Source: Desertibacillus haloalkaliphilus
GTDB taxonomy: Bacteria > Bacillota > Bacilli > Bacillales > KJ1-10-99
DNA: 64,000 nucleotides
NCBI RefSeq assembly: GCF_019039105.1
Contig: NZ_JAHPIV010000014.1
Span: 62,001 to 126,000 of the forward strand
Direction of reading: 5' to 3'
The position numbers and the translations under genes were made by a program. The notes beneath the pieces are model-generated. The model was not told the DNA's origin, made no database searches, and saw only the letters and a list, made by a program, of their open reading frames with translations. Below, in pieces: positions 28,107 to 36,813 of the stretch. How positions within the stretch are numbered: position 1 is the stretch's first letter; every line of letters begins with the position of its first letter.

Positions 28107-29255
28107 TTATCCATTTAGAATTTCATAAATACGATTTACCTCATCTCTTGCTTCAGGGTCATATGTACCTACTAAATTTCTTCTAGAAACAAGTTCATAA
28201 TTATATCCCGGTTTATTAATCCTACCCGTTAAGTTATAAACTTCTTGTTGATATACTCCTTGAGACCCTCTTCTATATCGGCCTAACGCCAATAAGATCA
28301 CTTTTCTTGCACCTGCTTGAAGCAATAAGTTTCTTGCTGATTCAAATGATATACCATTGGTCAGATAATCATCCAGAACACAAACTACTTTACCTCGAAT
28401 TCTACTTGAGTTGTAGTATGGATTCAGAATTACCGAGTCAAAGTGTTTTTTACACCCTTGATTCAAACGGGTATCTGGGGATGTATTGCGACTTTTTTCT
28501 ACTTTTGTATGTCTAATAAATAAAGGCTCAGTCATTCTTCTTCCTGTTAAATAACGACATCTTTCTTTTAATTCTTCTAGCTCCTCATTTACTGTACCAC
28601 TGGATGTTGGGAAAGTCCCCCATAACTCAACATTTCGCAACTCTGGATTTTTCATAACGCCAGAAATCAAATGAAAGTACAGAGTATTGAAATACTTTCG
28701 ATCTCCAGCTTTTAATAATCCTTCAAAACCGTCTAAGATTTGACGCTCTGTATATTCTACATCCCTATTCATCGTATTCGCGGAAGTTAATGCCAAAACT
28801 TGAGTTGCATCAGGAACTTCTAACTTGAAGTACCACTTATTTTGGTTTGCAATCAGTCTAATTGCTTCGAGTAACTGGAATGGTGTATTAAGTGTTATAC
28901 CGTATCGTGCCGGTTTCTCATCTTGCTTTACACTCCACCCAGGATTAATGATTAACATTCTCTTGTTGGCAGCTAGCACTAAGTCATCATTACTGCTCCC
29001 AACTAAGATATAATCTTTTGCATTTGTTTCATCAACAATTACACGAATAAATCTACGAAACTCGCAACGAACATCAAATTGAAAATTTTTTTGGAAGAAT
29101 CTTTGCATAATTGCAATACTTTGTTGATCATGAGAAATTACAATTAAATTATGACCTTCACTATTTAATGATTCAAAGAGCTCCTTAATACCGTCATACA
29201 TCTGGAAACTTTCATTAAAAACAGTAAGTCTAGTTAACACAACATTTTTTTCCAA
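28107..29255 (-). CDS. HAD-like plus phosphoribosyltransferase protein
   Basis: This 382-residue protein starts at TTG after GGGGAGG. The first 130 residues resemble a HAD phosphatase: YDGIKELFESLNSEGHNLIV, and a motif-IV-like GSSNDDLVLAANK, but the motif I Asp pair is not clear. The C-terminal 150 residues carry the PRPP-binding signature VVCVLDDYLTNGISF, preceded by hydrophobic strands. It follows dprA by 24 bases. Together they suggest nucleotide-based chemistry linked to DNA uptake or defence. The pairing is seen; function is inference. Confidence 0.75.
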   Translation of the reverse strand: MEKNVVLTRLTVFNESFQMYDGIKELFESLNSEGHNLIVISHDQQSIAIMQRFFQKNFQFDVRCEFRRFIRVIVDETNAKDYILVGSSNDDLVLAANKRMLIINPGWSVKQDEKPARYGITLNTPFQLLEAIRLIANQNKWYFKLEVPDATQVLALTSANTMNRDVEYTERQILDGFEGLLKAGDRKYFNTLYFHLISGVMKNPELRNVELWGTFPTSSGTVNEELEELKERCRYLTGRRMTEPLFIRHTKVEKSRNTSPDTRLNQGCKKHFDSVILNPYYNSSRIRGKVVCVLDDYLTNGISFESARNLLLQAGARKVILLALGRYRRGSQGVYQQEVYNLTGRINKPGYNYELVSRRNLVGTYDPEARDEVNRIYEILNG

Positions 29256-29279
29256 GCCCTTACCTCCCCTTTGTAAATA

Positions 29280-30152
29280 TTAGATATGTAAGTCAGTTAT
29301 GTTCTTATAAATCCTTGCCGTATTACTATTTAGGATTTTCTGAACACCAGAAGACTCGTTGTTAAAACAATAGAGAGGTCTGTTTTGTTTATATGCAAAT
29401 CGCGCAGTGTGCATAGTACCACTTTTCTCTGAGCACTCTGCTATCAAGACAGCATTACTTAAACCAGAAATGATTCTGTTGCGATCGACATAATTAGCTT
29501 TTCTAAAGAATGATCCTCTTTTATAATACTCACTGATTAATAAACCATCTTTATCAATTATTTCGTTAGCGTCAGCTATGTGACTTTTAGGCGTTATATT
29601 GTCTAAAGGTGAAGGAAGTACAGCTAGAGTCTTACCTTTATTTTTTAATGTACTTCGATGTGCGTGAATGTCTGTGCCTAAAGCTAGACCGCTGGCTACC
29701 ACTACGCCAGCAGCAACCATTTCCTTGACACTCTCTTCTATTTGTTTTAACGTATGATTTGTTGGTTTTCTTGTTCCGACAATGGAACATATAAAATTCT
29801 CTTCTAACAAACTCAGATTACCCTTTGTAAAAATAAGAAAAGGAGGAGACGAAATTCCCTTTAACATTTTAGGGAATTCCTTATCATAATAAAAGAAATA
29901 GTGTATTTTTTTTATTGAGAACTCAATTAACAGCTTTGATATGTAAGCCTTGCTTTTATCAACAGATTCTTTGGAAGAAAGTAGGTCAATATCTTTATCA
30001 CTAAAAGCTCCTAGTGAAAATTGCACACTTAGAAAATCTCCTTCGAGAATCTCATGTACCTGTTCTTCATTGGCTTCCTTATATATTTTACTAAGTGCAG
30101 ACAAAGAAATACCCAGGTCATATAACACGAAGATCGCTTCCTTGAAATTCAT
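29280..30152 (-). CDS. DprA/Smf-like DNA-processing protein
   Basis: This 290-residue Rossmann-fold protein has CSIVGTRKPTNHT, VVASGLALGTDIHAHRSTL, FRKANYVDRNRIISGLS and AECSEKSGTMHTARFA, matching DprA. Chromosomal DprA binds incoming single-stranded DNA and loads RecA during transformation. The basic Arg and the SGT loop are intact. It starts after GGGAGG. Being next to a HAD-PRTase gene rather than topA or rnhB, it is likely a mobile, specialised DprA. Confidence 0.85.
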   Translation of the reverse strand: MNFKEAIFVLYDLGISLSALSKIYKEANEEQVHEILEGDFLSVQFSLGAFSDKDIDLLSSKESVDKSKAYISKLLIEFSIKKIHYFFYYDKEFPKMLKGISSPPFLIFTKGNLSLLEENFICSIVGTRKPTNHTLKQIEESVKEMVAAGVVVASGLALGTDIHAHRSTLKNKGKTLAVLPSPLDNITPKSHIADANEIIDKDGLLISEYYKRGSFFRKANYVDRNRIISGLSNAVLIAECSEKSGTMHTARFAYKQNRPLYCFNNESSGVQKILNSNTARIYKNITDLHI

Positions 30153-30661
30153 TATACCTTCCTCCCTAGTCCGAACAAGGACCTATCACCCATTTTATAC
30201 CATTTGATAATAAATTTGTGGTTTTATTCAAAAAAATTTTTATGTAGAGGGTTTGTATCCTCTCTTTTATTAATTCTTCACTTTTAGGATAACTTTCCTT
30301 TAACTTAAAACCAACTATTTTAAAATCCCATGATTTGAAAATCGTTTCATTCCAAAATATGGACCTATTGTAACACCTACACGACAAATAAAACCTTTTT
30401 AATAAAGTACTTTATTTCATGAACAAAGACATTTGTTGCCCAGTAAAAAGTCTACTACACAGTAAAGACGATGACTTTCTTAATCCACATTACTGCCCAC
30501 TATTACCTTTTTCATAAGGATTCAGCTTACACTGAACCGCTTAATTAAGTAAGTCTTACGTGGAAACACCCCTTTAGAAAATCCAAAGGGGTAATACTAC
30601 GCGACATTATTTTAAATCTGTGTGATCTTTCATCTAATCCGGTATCAGTCTGTTACACTTA
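30153..30661. other. Non-coding gap upstream of dprA
   Basis: The gap holds a hairpin at 30568-30592 (ACCCCTTT/AAAGGGGT) about 70 bases beyond the metallo-beta-lactamase gene stop, possibly its terminator though the T-run is weak. An open frame at 30166-30387 on the minus strand has no ribosome site and I do not accept it. Confidence 0.4.
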
Positions 30662-32128
30662 TTATACCGTAATTTCATCTTTCATATCTGCAAAACGACC
30701 TTCTGCAATCCCACTCACATTCATGATTTGCTCAATACGCTCAAATGGACCATTGTTTTCACGGTATTCAATGATTCGCTTTGCAATAGCTGGACCAACA
30801 CCCGTAATTTCTTGCAACAATTCCTTATCAGCCGTATTAATGTTAATTAGACCCGTATGCTCCTCTGATTCATCAGCATCTTTTTTTGCATCATCGATTT
30901 CGATCGATTGAGGTTCCTGATTCGTTGAATAGTTCTTTCCATTAGTCGTTACGATCAAGTCCCCTTGCGTCGCATAGTACATTTCGATGTTCATGGCTGC
31001 CATACGTTGAACGACTTCATCATGAGGATGACCATAGGCATTACCTTCTCCAAATGAGAAGTATGCAATCTCTGGCTGAACATGGTCAAGAAACAACTGA
31101 GTAGATGAAGTGTTTGACCCATGATGCCCCACTTGATAAATCTGTGCGTTCAACTGATCACCATAATGATTTACCATGTCAGATTCTAATTCCGTTTCAG
31201 CGTCTCCTGTAAAAATGGCACTAAAATCATTATATTCAATGTATAACGATACGGAAAAATCATGTGCGTGTCCAATGCTGTTTTCGTCTGCCCCATCCGT
31301 TAATACAGTTATATCAATGCCTGGGTCTAAATCGATTGTAGCACCTCTCTCAGCAACTTCAAATCCGATATCGTTGTCATAAATGAAATCAAGATAATTC
31401 TCAAAGGTAAGTGTCGTATGTACATACCCACTATCTAAAACGTTTTTCACTTCAAACTCATTAAATACATCGATAAATCCACCAATATGATCTTCATGAG
31501 GATGTGTAGCAACGGCGTAATCAATGGTCGTTATACCAGCTTTCTTTAAATAGGAAACGATCTTCTCCCCTGCTGAACGTGACCCAGCGTCAATAAGAAG
31601 TGTCTTATCATTAGGTAGAATGACCAATGTTGAATCACCCTGTCCTACGTCTAGAAAGTGGATCTCCATATCATCATTTGTCACTACAGATGATCCATCG
31701 TTGCTCGATGATGTGATATTTACTGTTTTTGTCGATTGATCCCAACTGACTTCCGCCCCTAATGCTTCACTAACAAAGCGTAAAGGAACCATTGTGCTGT
31801 TGTTAACGATTTGCCCTGGTACCGATAACTGGTGTTCTTGATTGTTAATCGTAGCGGTCCCGGACCCTATCACTAACTCTATTGTTGTTTGATCTTGAGT
31901 AGCTGTCACCTTTTGTTCTAGTTGATTCCAATTTACATCCGCACCTAATGTCTCGAATATTCCTCTCAATGGTACTAAGGTACTTCCGTCTTTAATGACC
32001 GGCGGTTGACTATAATCCTGCGCAACGTCATCAATAATGACGGATACACCTTGCGCTTGCGCATCTTGTGGCAAAAGGATCATTAGAGCCATTAAAGGTA
32101 GTAAACATACCTTTGCTAACTTGTTCAT
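30662..32128 (-). CDS. Secreted metallo-beta-lactamase/HhH protein with stalk domain
   Basis: This 488-residue protein has a signal peptide ending AQAQG. A copper-amine-oxidase-N-like stalk follows with two repeats (STLVPLRGIFETLGADVNW, STMVPLRFVSEALGAEVSW). The ComEC/Rec2-type metallo-beta-lactamase domain has FLDVGQGDSTLV, ATHPHEDHIGG, TGDAETE and YQVGHHGSNTSS. The C-terminus is a ComEA-like helix-hairpin-helix (INTADKELLQEITGVGPAIA). It should bind and cut DNA or nucleotides outside the cell. Confidence 0.9.
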   Translation of the reverse strand: MNKLAKVCLLPLMALMILLPQDAQAQGVSVIIDDVAQDYSQPPVIKDGSTLVPLRGIFETLGADVNWNQLEQKVTATQDQTTIELVIGSGTATINNQEHQLSVPGQIVNNSTMVPLRFVSEALGAEVSWDQSTKTVNITSSSNDGSSVVTNDDMEIHFLDVGQGDSTLVILPNDKTLLIDAGSRSAGEKIVSYLKKAGITTIDYAVATHPHEDHIGGFIDVFNEFEVKNVLDSGYVHTTLTFENYLDFIYDNDIGFEVAERGATIDLDPGIDITVLTDGADENSIGHAHDFSVSLYIEYNDFSAIFTGDAETELESDMVNHYGDQLNAQIYQVGHHGSNTSSTQLFLDHVQPEIAYFSFGEGNAYGHPHDEVVQRMAAMNIEMYYATQGDLIVTTNGKNYSTNQEPQSIEIDDAKKDADESEEHTGLININTADKELLQEITGVGPAIAKRIIEYRENNGPFERIEQIMNVSGIAEGRFADMKDEITV

Positions 32129-32252
32129 GCTTTCCCCTCCCTTGTTTTCTTTCTCTACTTACTTTTACAAATTTCCCCAAAATCCTTTTAAACTTTTCTA
32201 ATTAATCTATATTAGCTGTAACATAAGGGAACCTCTAACATGAGGTGATCGA

Positions 32253-33086
32253 ATGATTCGACCGATGCTTCTAGAAATGGTTAATGAGCCTTTCGAGGAT
32301 GATAATAAACAATATGCTGTTGAGCTAAAGATGGATGGTTTTAGGGCTATTTATAGTACCTATAACTCTAAGGTTAGCATTTATACAAGACATCAAAATG
32401 ACGTAACTACGATGTTTGATGAGAAACAAATACTTTCTATTCCCTCAGACACGATATTAGACGGTGAGATTATCGCCCTTGATAACCAAGGGAAACCTGA
32501 TTTCGAGGCGGTTATGCGTCGATTTCGGACTAGACGATACTCAAAGACAATCCCCGTTCAGTATGTTGTTTTTGACGTCATTTACTACAAAGGAAAACAA
32601 GTGACATCCCTGCCGTATCTTGAAAGAAAGGCATTGTTAGATACGATCATTCCACAGGATACGAACAAAATAGCAAAAATCAAGTGGATGATTGGAAATG
32701 GGAAAAGCTTTTTCAATCTATGTAAAGAGAATCAATTGGAAGGGTGTGTTTTTAAGGACATTCATTCTACATATGAGATAGGAAAAAGATCGAGCAGCTG
32801 GCTAAAGTGTATCAATTATTCTTATTTAGATGTAATCATCACTGGGTATAAAAAGGGGGTGTTCGGCCTTATCCTTTCAGATATCAACGACAAGCGTTTT
32901 CTTGGGGTGATGGAGTTTATGCCTACGAAGGACAGAAAACAATTCTATCAAATGGTTAAAGATATGAAGAAAGAAGAAAAAGACCAGATCGCTTACATAT
33001 ACCCAGGTGTTAGTTGCCGAGTTAAGTACAGAAATCTAACAAAAAATGGTTTGCTGAGGATTCCATCGTTCGTAGAGTTCCTATAG
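32253..33086 (+). CDS. ATP-dependent DNA ligase
   Basis: This 277-residue protein has the adenylation motif I ELKMDGFRAI (catalytic Lys), motif III LDGEIIAL, motif IV EGCVFKD and motif V SSWLKC. A short OB-like domain follows with GVSCRVKYRNLTKNGLLRIP. It resembles the compact LigD-type ligase core, without polymerase or nuclease domains and without Ku nearby. It should seal nicks in plasmid repair. The start follows GAGGTGATCGA. Confidence 0.88.
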   Translation: MIRPMLLEMVNEPFEDDNKQYAVELKMDGFRAIYSTYNSKVSIYTRHQNDVTTMFDEKQILSIPSDTILDGEIIALDNQGKPDFEAVMRRFRTRRYSKTIPVQYVVFDVIYYKGKQVTSLPYLERKALLDTIIPQDTNKIAKIKWMIGNGKSFFNLCKENQLEGCVFKDIHSTYEIGKRSSSWLKCINYSYLDVIITGYKKGVFGLILSDINDKRFLGVMEFMPTKDRKQFYQMVKDMKKEEKDQIAYIYPGVSCRVKYRNLTKNGLLRIPSFVEFL

Positions 33087-33191
33087 TCATTTTACTTAAA
33101 TTCATTACTTTATAAACACGATTAACTTTCCTCATCATACAATTAGAACAATAAAACTATAGGGTTGAGACAAAATGGGATTTAGTCATTC

Positions 33192-33218
33192 GTCGGAGCT
33201 AGTGCTCCGACTTTTTTA
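33192..33218 (+). terminator. Terminator of the ligase gene
   Basis: GTCGGAGC-TAGT-GCTCCGAC with TTTTTT directly after; it reaches the end of the convergent YolD gene. Confidence 0.85.
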
Positions 33219-33548
33219 GTCAACTTCAATAATCTTATCGAATGATAGGATTAAGTGATCTTCATCATTAATCAGTTTTATTGTTTTAGTAACCGGGTCC
33301 ACTTTTGTCACCCACCCCCAAAAACTCGTCTCACCAAACTGTTCTGTATATGTGACCGTAACTGCGTTGTCCAGTTCAATCGACTCCATCAGGATGCGAT
33401 TCATTTCTTCAAACTGGTCTTCATCTAACTCAGGAGGGGTATATTCCTTTTTTTCAAGCTTCTTTTTCATTAATGCTTCCTTGTGTTCCGGTAAGAACAT
33501 ACGACTTGACTCCCAAAGAATGTTCCCTCTTCTTAACTCTTCATTCAT
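33216..33548 (-). CDS. YolD-like protein
   Basis: This 110-residue protein has RGNILWESSRMFLPEHKEAL and a WGWVTKVDP-like strand region (FWGWVTKVDPVTKTIKLI), typical of the YolD family. These are nearly always next to Y-family polymerase genes in Bacilli. Its start overlaps the polymerase stop (ATGA), so translation is coupled. It probably assists translesion synthesis. Confidence 0.85.
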   Translation of the reverse strand: MNEELRRGNILWESSRMFLPEHKEALMKKKLEKKEYTPPELDEDQFEEMNRILMESIELDNAVTVTYTEQFGETSFWGWVTKVDPVTKTIKLINDEDHLILSFDKIIEVD

Positions 33549-34777
33549 CGATAATGTCCTCCAATCTTTTCAGCTCTTTCAAACGCTTGCCCTGCCGCCT
33601 TTAATGATGATGCTCTCATGATGGCTGTCGCCCCAAACCGATCTTTAATATGATCCATCACATAGCCAATCTCACGTTTGTTTTCACGGTTTTCAAATAG
33701 GCTCAATTGCCAAGCATTATCACGACCAAAACTGGACATGTTAACACCGATTCTACGAATGGGCTGACGATCCCAATGTTTAAGAAATAGCCTCCACGCA
33801 TACGTGAACATTTCCATTGTATTGTTCGTGGCATCAAGCAGCTTCACTTGCCGATGAAACCCCGTTGGATGATTGAAATCGGCACCGCGACTACTAACCG
33901 AAATGGTTGAACCCATCACATTGGCATCTCTTGCCCTACGACATACTTCTTCACATAGTTCAAGTAGTACTACCTTAATATCATCTTCCGTCGAATAGTC
34001 TCTAGGTAGCGTCAAGCCATGACCAATCGCCTTTTGACCGTCGTGAGAAGTTGTAGTAACTGGTGAATGGTCTTTACCATTAGCGGTCATCCAGAGAACT
34101 TGACCGTTCACTCCCCATTTTTTCTTTAGCTGCTCTACTGGAAAGTTTGCCAAATGCCCAATCGTGCGAATCCCTAATCGTAAAAAGTGACGTTCCATAC
34201 GACTTCCAACGCCAAACAACTTCCCAACTGGTAATGGCCACGCATGTTCTTTTAAGTTACCTTCCGTCAATTCAAAAATCCCGTTCTTATTTTTTTTAGC
34301 AAAATTGTCGCACGCCGTCTTAGCTAAAACCTTATTAGTGCCTATCCCGACTCTGGCTCGAACGCCTGTCACGTCCATAATTTCTTTTTGCATCTGCCTT
34401 GCGATAGAGTGAGGACCACCGAATAGTCGTTGGCTACCAGTCACGTCAACAAACACCTCGTCGATGGAAAACGGCTCAACTAGATCTGTGAATTGTTCAA
34501 GAATCTCAGTGATCTGCAAAGAAACATCAATATACCGTTGCATACGTGGTCGAACAACAATCGCTTCTGGACACTTTTGTTGCGCTTCCCATAACCTTTC
34601 ACCGTTTTTTATCCCCTCTCGTTTAGCTAACGGACATGCAGCTAAAATGACGCCCGAGCGACGTTCAGGATCACCGGAAACGACGACTGGTCTGTCTCTG
34701 TATGTAGAGTTATCAGCTTTCTCCACACTGGCATAGAAGGATTCCATATCGACAAGAAAAATGACCTTTTTTTTCAT
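33545..34777 (-). CDS. Y-family DNA polymerase (UvrX/DinB-like)
   Basis: This translesion polymerase of about 410 residues has the metal-binding Asp in FLVDMESFYASVE, the SIDEVFVDVT catalytic pair, and GIGTNKVLAKTACDNFAKK. A little-finger domain follows. Near the C-terminus WQLSLFEN is a classical beta-clamp-binding motif. Two LexA-type boxes lie just upstream, so it should be induced by DNA damage. The start is the ATG after GGAAGGTGG; a GTG lies further upstream. Confidence 0.92.
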   Translation of the reverse strand: MKKKVIFLVDMESFYASVEKADNSTYRDRPVVVSGDPERRSGVILAACPLAKREGIKNGERLWEAQQKCPEAIVVRPRMQRYIDVSLQITEILEQFTDLVEPFSIDEVFVDVTGSQRLFGGPHSIARQMQKEIMDVTGVRARVGIGTNKVLAKTACDNFAKKNKNGIFELTEGNLKEHAWPLPVGKLFGVGSRMERHFLRLGIRTIGHLANFPVEQLKKKWGVNGQVLWMTANGKDHSPVTTTSHDGQKAIGHGLTLPRDYSTEDDIKVVLLELCEEVCRRARDANVMGSTISVSSRGADFNHPTGFHRQVKLLDATNNTMEMFTYAWRLFLKHWDRQPIRRIGVNMSSFGRDNAWQLSLFENRENKREIGYVMDHIKDRFGATAIMRASSLKAAGQAFERAEKIGGHYR

Positions 34778-34802
34778 AACCACGCAATCCACCTTCCGAA
34801 CA

Positions 34803-34839
34803 GAACTTATGTTCTTTTATTATATACGAACGTGGGTTC
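34803..34839 (-). promoter_or_regulatory. Two SOS (LexA) boxes upstream of polY
   Basis: GAAC-TTAT-GTTC at 34803-34814 and CGAAC-GTGG-GTTC at 34827-34839 match the Bacillus DinR/LexA consensus GAACNNNNGTTC. They are 25 bases apart (centre to centre) and lie right before the polymerase start region. Confidence 0.88.
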
Positions 34840-34907
34840 TTTTAGAAGTGGAAATAAATACATTATTAATGATTTATTATTGATCATTCTCTTAATGCAT
34901 ATAAAAA

Positions 34908-34932
34908 TGGACCAAATACTATATTTGATCCA
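34908..34932 (-). terminator. Terminator of CheY/lipoprotein operon
   Basis: TGGATCAAATA and TATTTGGTCCA form a stem followed on the minus strand by TTTTTATA. It lies 15 bases after the lipoprotein stop. Confidence 0.75.
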
Positions 34933-34946
34933 CTCATAAACGGCAT

Positions 34947-35435
34947 TTATTCTGCTCCACCTAGCGTCAATGCTTTAAGTTGTTCCACTAGTTCAGTCTG
35001 GATTTCTTTGATTTTGTGATAATCATCATATAGAGTATCTCTATTCATTTCACTCTCTTCATTAGCTTCTTCTAATGTTTTTAAGAACAACTGATGCTGA
35101 TCATTCACAAGTCTAATGACGTCCCGATGAAAGTCGTACAATGAGTTATCAACTGTATACAACTGATCATCTAACCCAGTACCTATCTCTCTTGATTTAG
35201 GTACCATGTTCTTTACAATGCTAGCAAATTGATTTTCGGAGACCTCATTGGTATACAGTTTGTCAAGGTTTTCTCTATATTGTGACAACAATTGATTAGA
35301 CTCATCGATAATTTCTTGAAATGATGTAACGTAGTTATTTACAGAGTTCGACTGTTCTTGGGAGTCATCCGAAGAACCGAAACAGCCAGTTAATAGACTA
35401 GTAGCTACCCATAACACTAAAATTATTTTTTTCAT
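34947..35435 (-). CDS. Helical lipoprotein
   Basis: This 162-residue protein has a signal peptide with lipobox SLLTGC. A helical, acidic body follows, with coiled-coil propensity throughout, similar in look to sensor extracellular helices. It lies 13 bases after the CheY gene, so the two are co-expressed. Role unknown. Confidence 0.75.
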   Translation of the reverse strand: MKKIILVLWVATSLLTGCFGSSDDSQEQSNSVNNYVTSFQEIIDESNQLLSQYRENLDKLYTNEVSENQFASIVKNMVPKSREIGTGLDDQLYTVDNSLYDFHRDVIRLVNDQHQLFLKTLEEANEESEMNRDTLYDDYHKIKEIQTELVEQLKALTLGGAE

Positions 35436-35448
35436 CCGATCTTCCCCC

Positions 35449-35808
35449 TTATCCTAACGCCTTCTGCACAGCTTCGTTAACTCGATCTTCCTTTAAAGGC
35501 TTTACAACAAAATCTGAAGCACCTGCCTTAATGGCATCTACGACTTTTCCTTGTTGACCCATTGCAGAACACATAATAACTTTCGCATTTGCATCGATTT
35601 CTTTAATCTTTTTTAACGCCTCAATCCCGTCCATCTCTGGCATTGTTATGTCCATTGTTACTAGATCTGGTTGTTCCATTTTAAATTGCTCTACAGACTG
35701 CAACCCATTCTCAGCTTCTCCCACGACTTCATGGCCAGCTTGGGTTAACATATCTTTTAATTGCATCCTCATGAACATTGCGTCATCAGTTACTACGATT
35801 CTTGCCAT
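35449..35808 (-). CDS. CheY-like stand-alone receiver
   Basis: This 119-residue single receiver domain has the acidic pair VTDDAMFMR, the acceptor in VTMDITMPEMDG, the switch residue in IMCSAMG and the Lys in VVKPLKE. It resembles chemotaxis CheY. No kinase, CheA or flagellar genes are nearby. It is preceded by leader B and followed by a lipoprotein gene. It might tap into host chemotaxis. Confidence 0.9.
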   Translation of the reverse strand: MARIVVTDDAMFMRMQLKDMLTQAGHEVVGEAENGLQSVEQFKMEQPDLVTMDITMPEMDGIEALKKIKEIDANAKVIMCSAMGQQGKVVDAIKAGASDFVVKPLKEDRVNEAVQKALG

Positions 35809-35901
35809 ACATTACTCCACCCTTCTATTTATTTTCATTTTTAGACACAAACACTAGCATATTAATAGATCAACTACATACCACCCCTCAAACAACAAAA
35901 A

Positions 35902-36030
35902 GCCCCACTGAGAGCATAGAAAACTAAACAACTTTCGAAAGTTGTTTTTTCTACACTACCAGTGGGGCGTCCCATCTATTGGTAATATTCCATTAATAAA
36001 ATCGTATACTAATACAAACTCATTTGTCAA
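35902..36030 (-). promoter_or_regulatory. Promoter and GGGACGCCCC leader upstream of cheY
   Basis: TTGACA (36025-36030) and TATACG (36003-36008) are 16 bases apart on the minus strand. About 30 bases later ATGGGACGCCCCAC begins. CCCCACTG pairs with CAGTGGGG around a second perfect hairpin (ACAACTTTCGAAAGTTGT), and TTTTTG follows. This is the same architecture as the leader at 4868-5042. Confidence 0.7.
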
Positions 36031-36133
36031 TCACATTAAAATATAGACCCATTCGTATAACTAGTCTTCGATTTGACCATTACTATTGGTAGCTAAAAAA
36101 GACGGAAAATCAGTTGAACAAGGAGTGAAATAT

Positions 36134-36769
36134 ATGACTAATAAGAAAAAAAGAAGTGATAGCTGGACACATGAAGATGATTTAATGCTAGCCGAAACGG
36201 TATTGCGACATATACGAACAGGAAGTACTCAATTACGTGCGTTTGCAGAAGTGGGAGAAAAACTAGAAAGAAGTTCATCCGCATGTGGTTTTCGTTGGAA
36301 TCACACGGTTCGCAAACAGTATAAATCGGCGATGGAATTAGCGAAAACGCATCGAAACAAATTGATAAAACGTAAAAAGGCGAATGATAGTGATCAAGAA
36401 GAGGACATCGTTCAAACAGAAATAGATGAGGCAACTACGATCAACAGCGATAATAACGTTACGTTTACCGCTACAACTAATGATAAAACATTTTCAACGA
36501 TCAATATAGAAGGATTAACGGAAGAACAGGCCTCACTTGTGAATCAGATCATTGAGAATCTCGTAAAAACTGAACGAGAGGAAGACAGAAAGAAACGGTT
36601 GAATGAGTTAGAAGAAGAAAACAAAGTACTTAAGAAACAACTAAAAGATATGAAGCAAGAGTACGATGAGATTAAAGAAGACTATGAAGGGTTTATGAAA
36701 ATTATAGGTAGAGCACAACGTAGAGGGATTCTAGAAAAAAGCGACAACAACATAAAAGAGAATGCTTAA
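36134..36769 (+). CDS. RsfA-family (Myb-like) sporulation regulator
   Basis: The start is the ATG after AAGGAG. The N-terminal Myb/SANT-like domain reads [20 protein letters not shown] and [18 protein letters not shown], the RsfA/YlbO signature. The C-terminus is a long coiled coil ([20 protein letters not shown]). Chromosomal RsfA tunes forespore sigma-F genes. A plasmid copy may retune sporulation or plasmid expression in spores. Confidence 0.85.
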   Translation: MTNKKKRSDSWTHEDDLMLAETVLRHIRTGSTQLRAFAEVGEKLERSSSACGFRWNHTVRKQYKSAMELAKTHRNKLIKRKKANDSDQEEDIVQTEIDEATTINSDNNVTFTATTNDKTFSTINIEGLTEEQASLVNQIIENLVKTEREEDRKKRLNELEEENKVLKKQLKDMKQEYDEIKEDYEGFMKIIGRAQRRGILEKSDNNIKENA

Positions 36770-36774
36770 TAAAT

Positions 36775-36813
36775 AAATCCGAGCACCTCAAGAATGAGAT
36801 GCTTGGATTTTTA
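36775..36813. terminator. Terminator between convergent genes
   Basis: AAATCCGAGCA...TGCTTGGATTT stem with T-run on the plus strand; it also overlaps the end of the minus-strand operon. Confidence 0.8.

Noticed and set aside
30166-30387. Open frame upstream of dprA
   Set aside because: No ribosome site, no family-like sequence, and it ends against the dprA promoter region.
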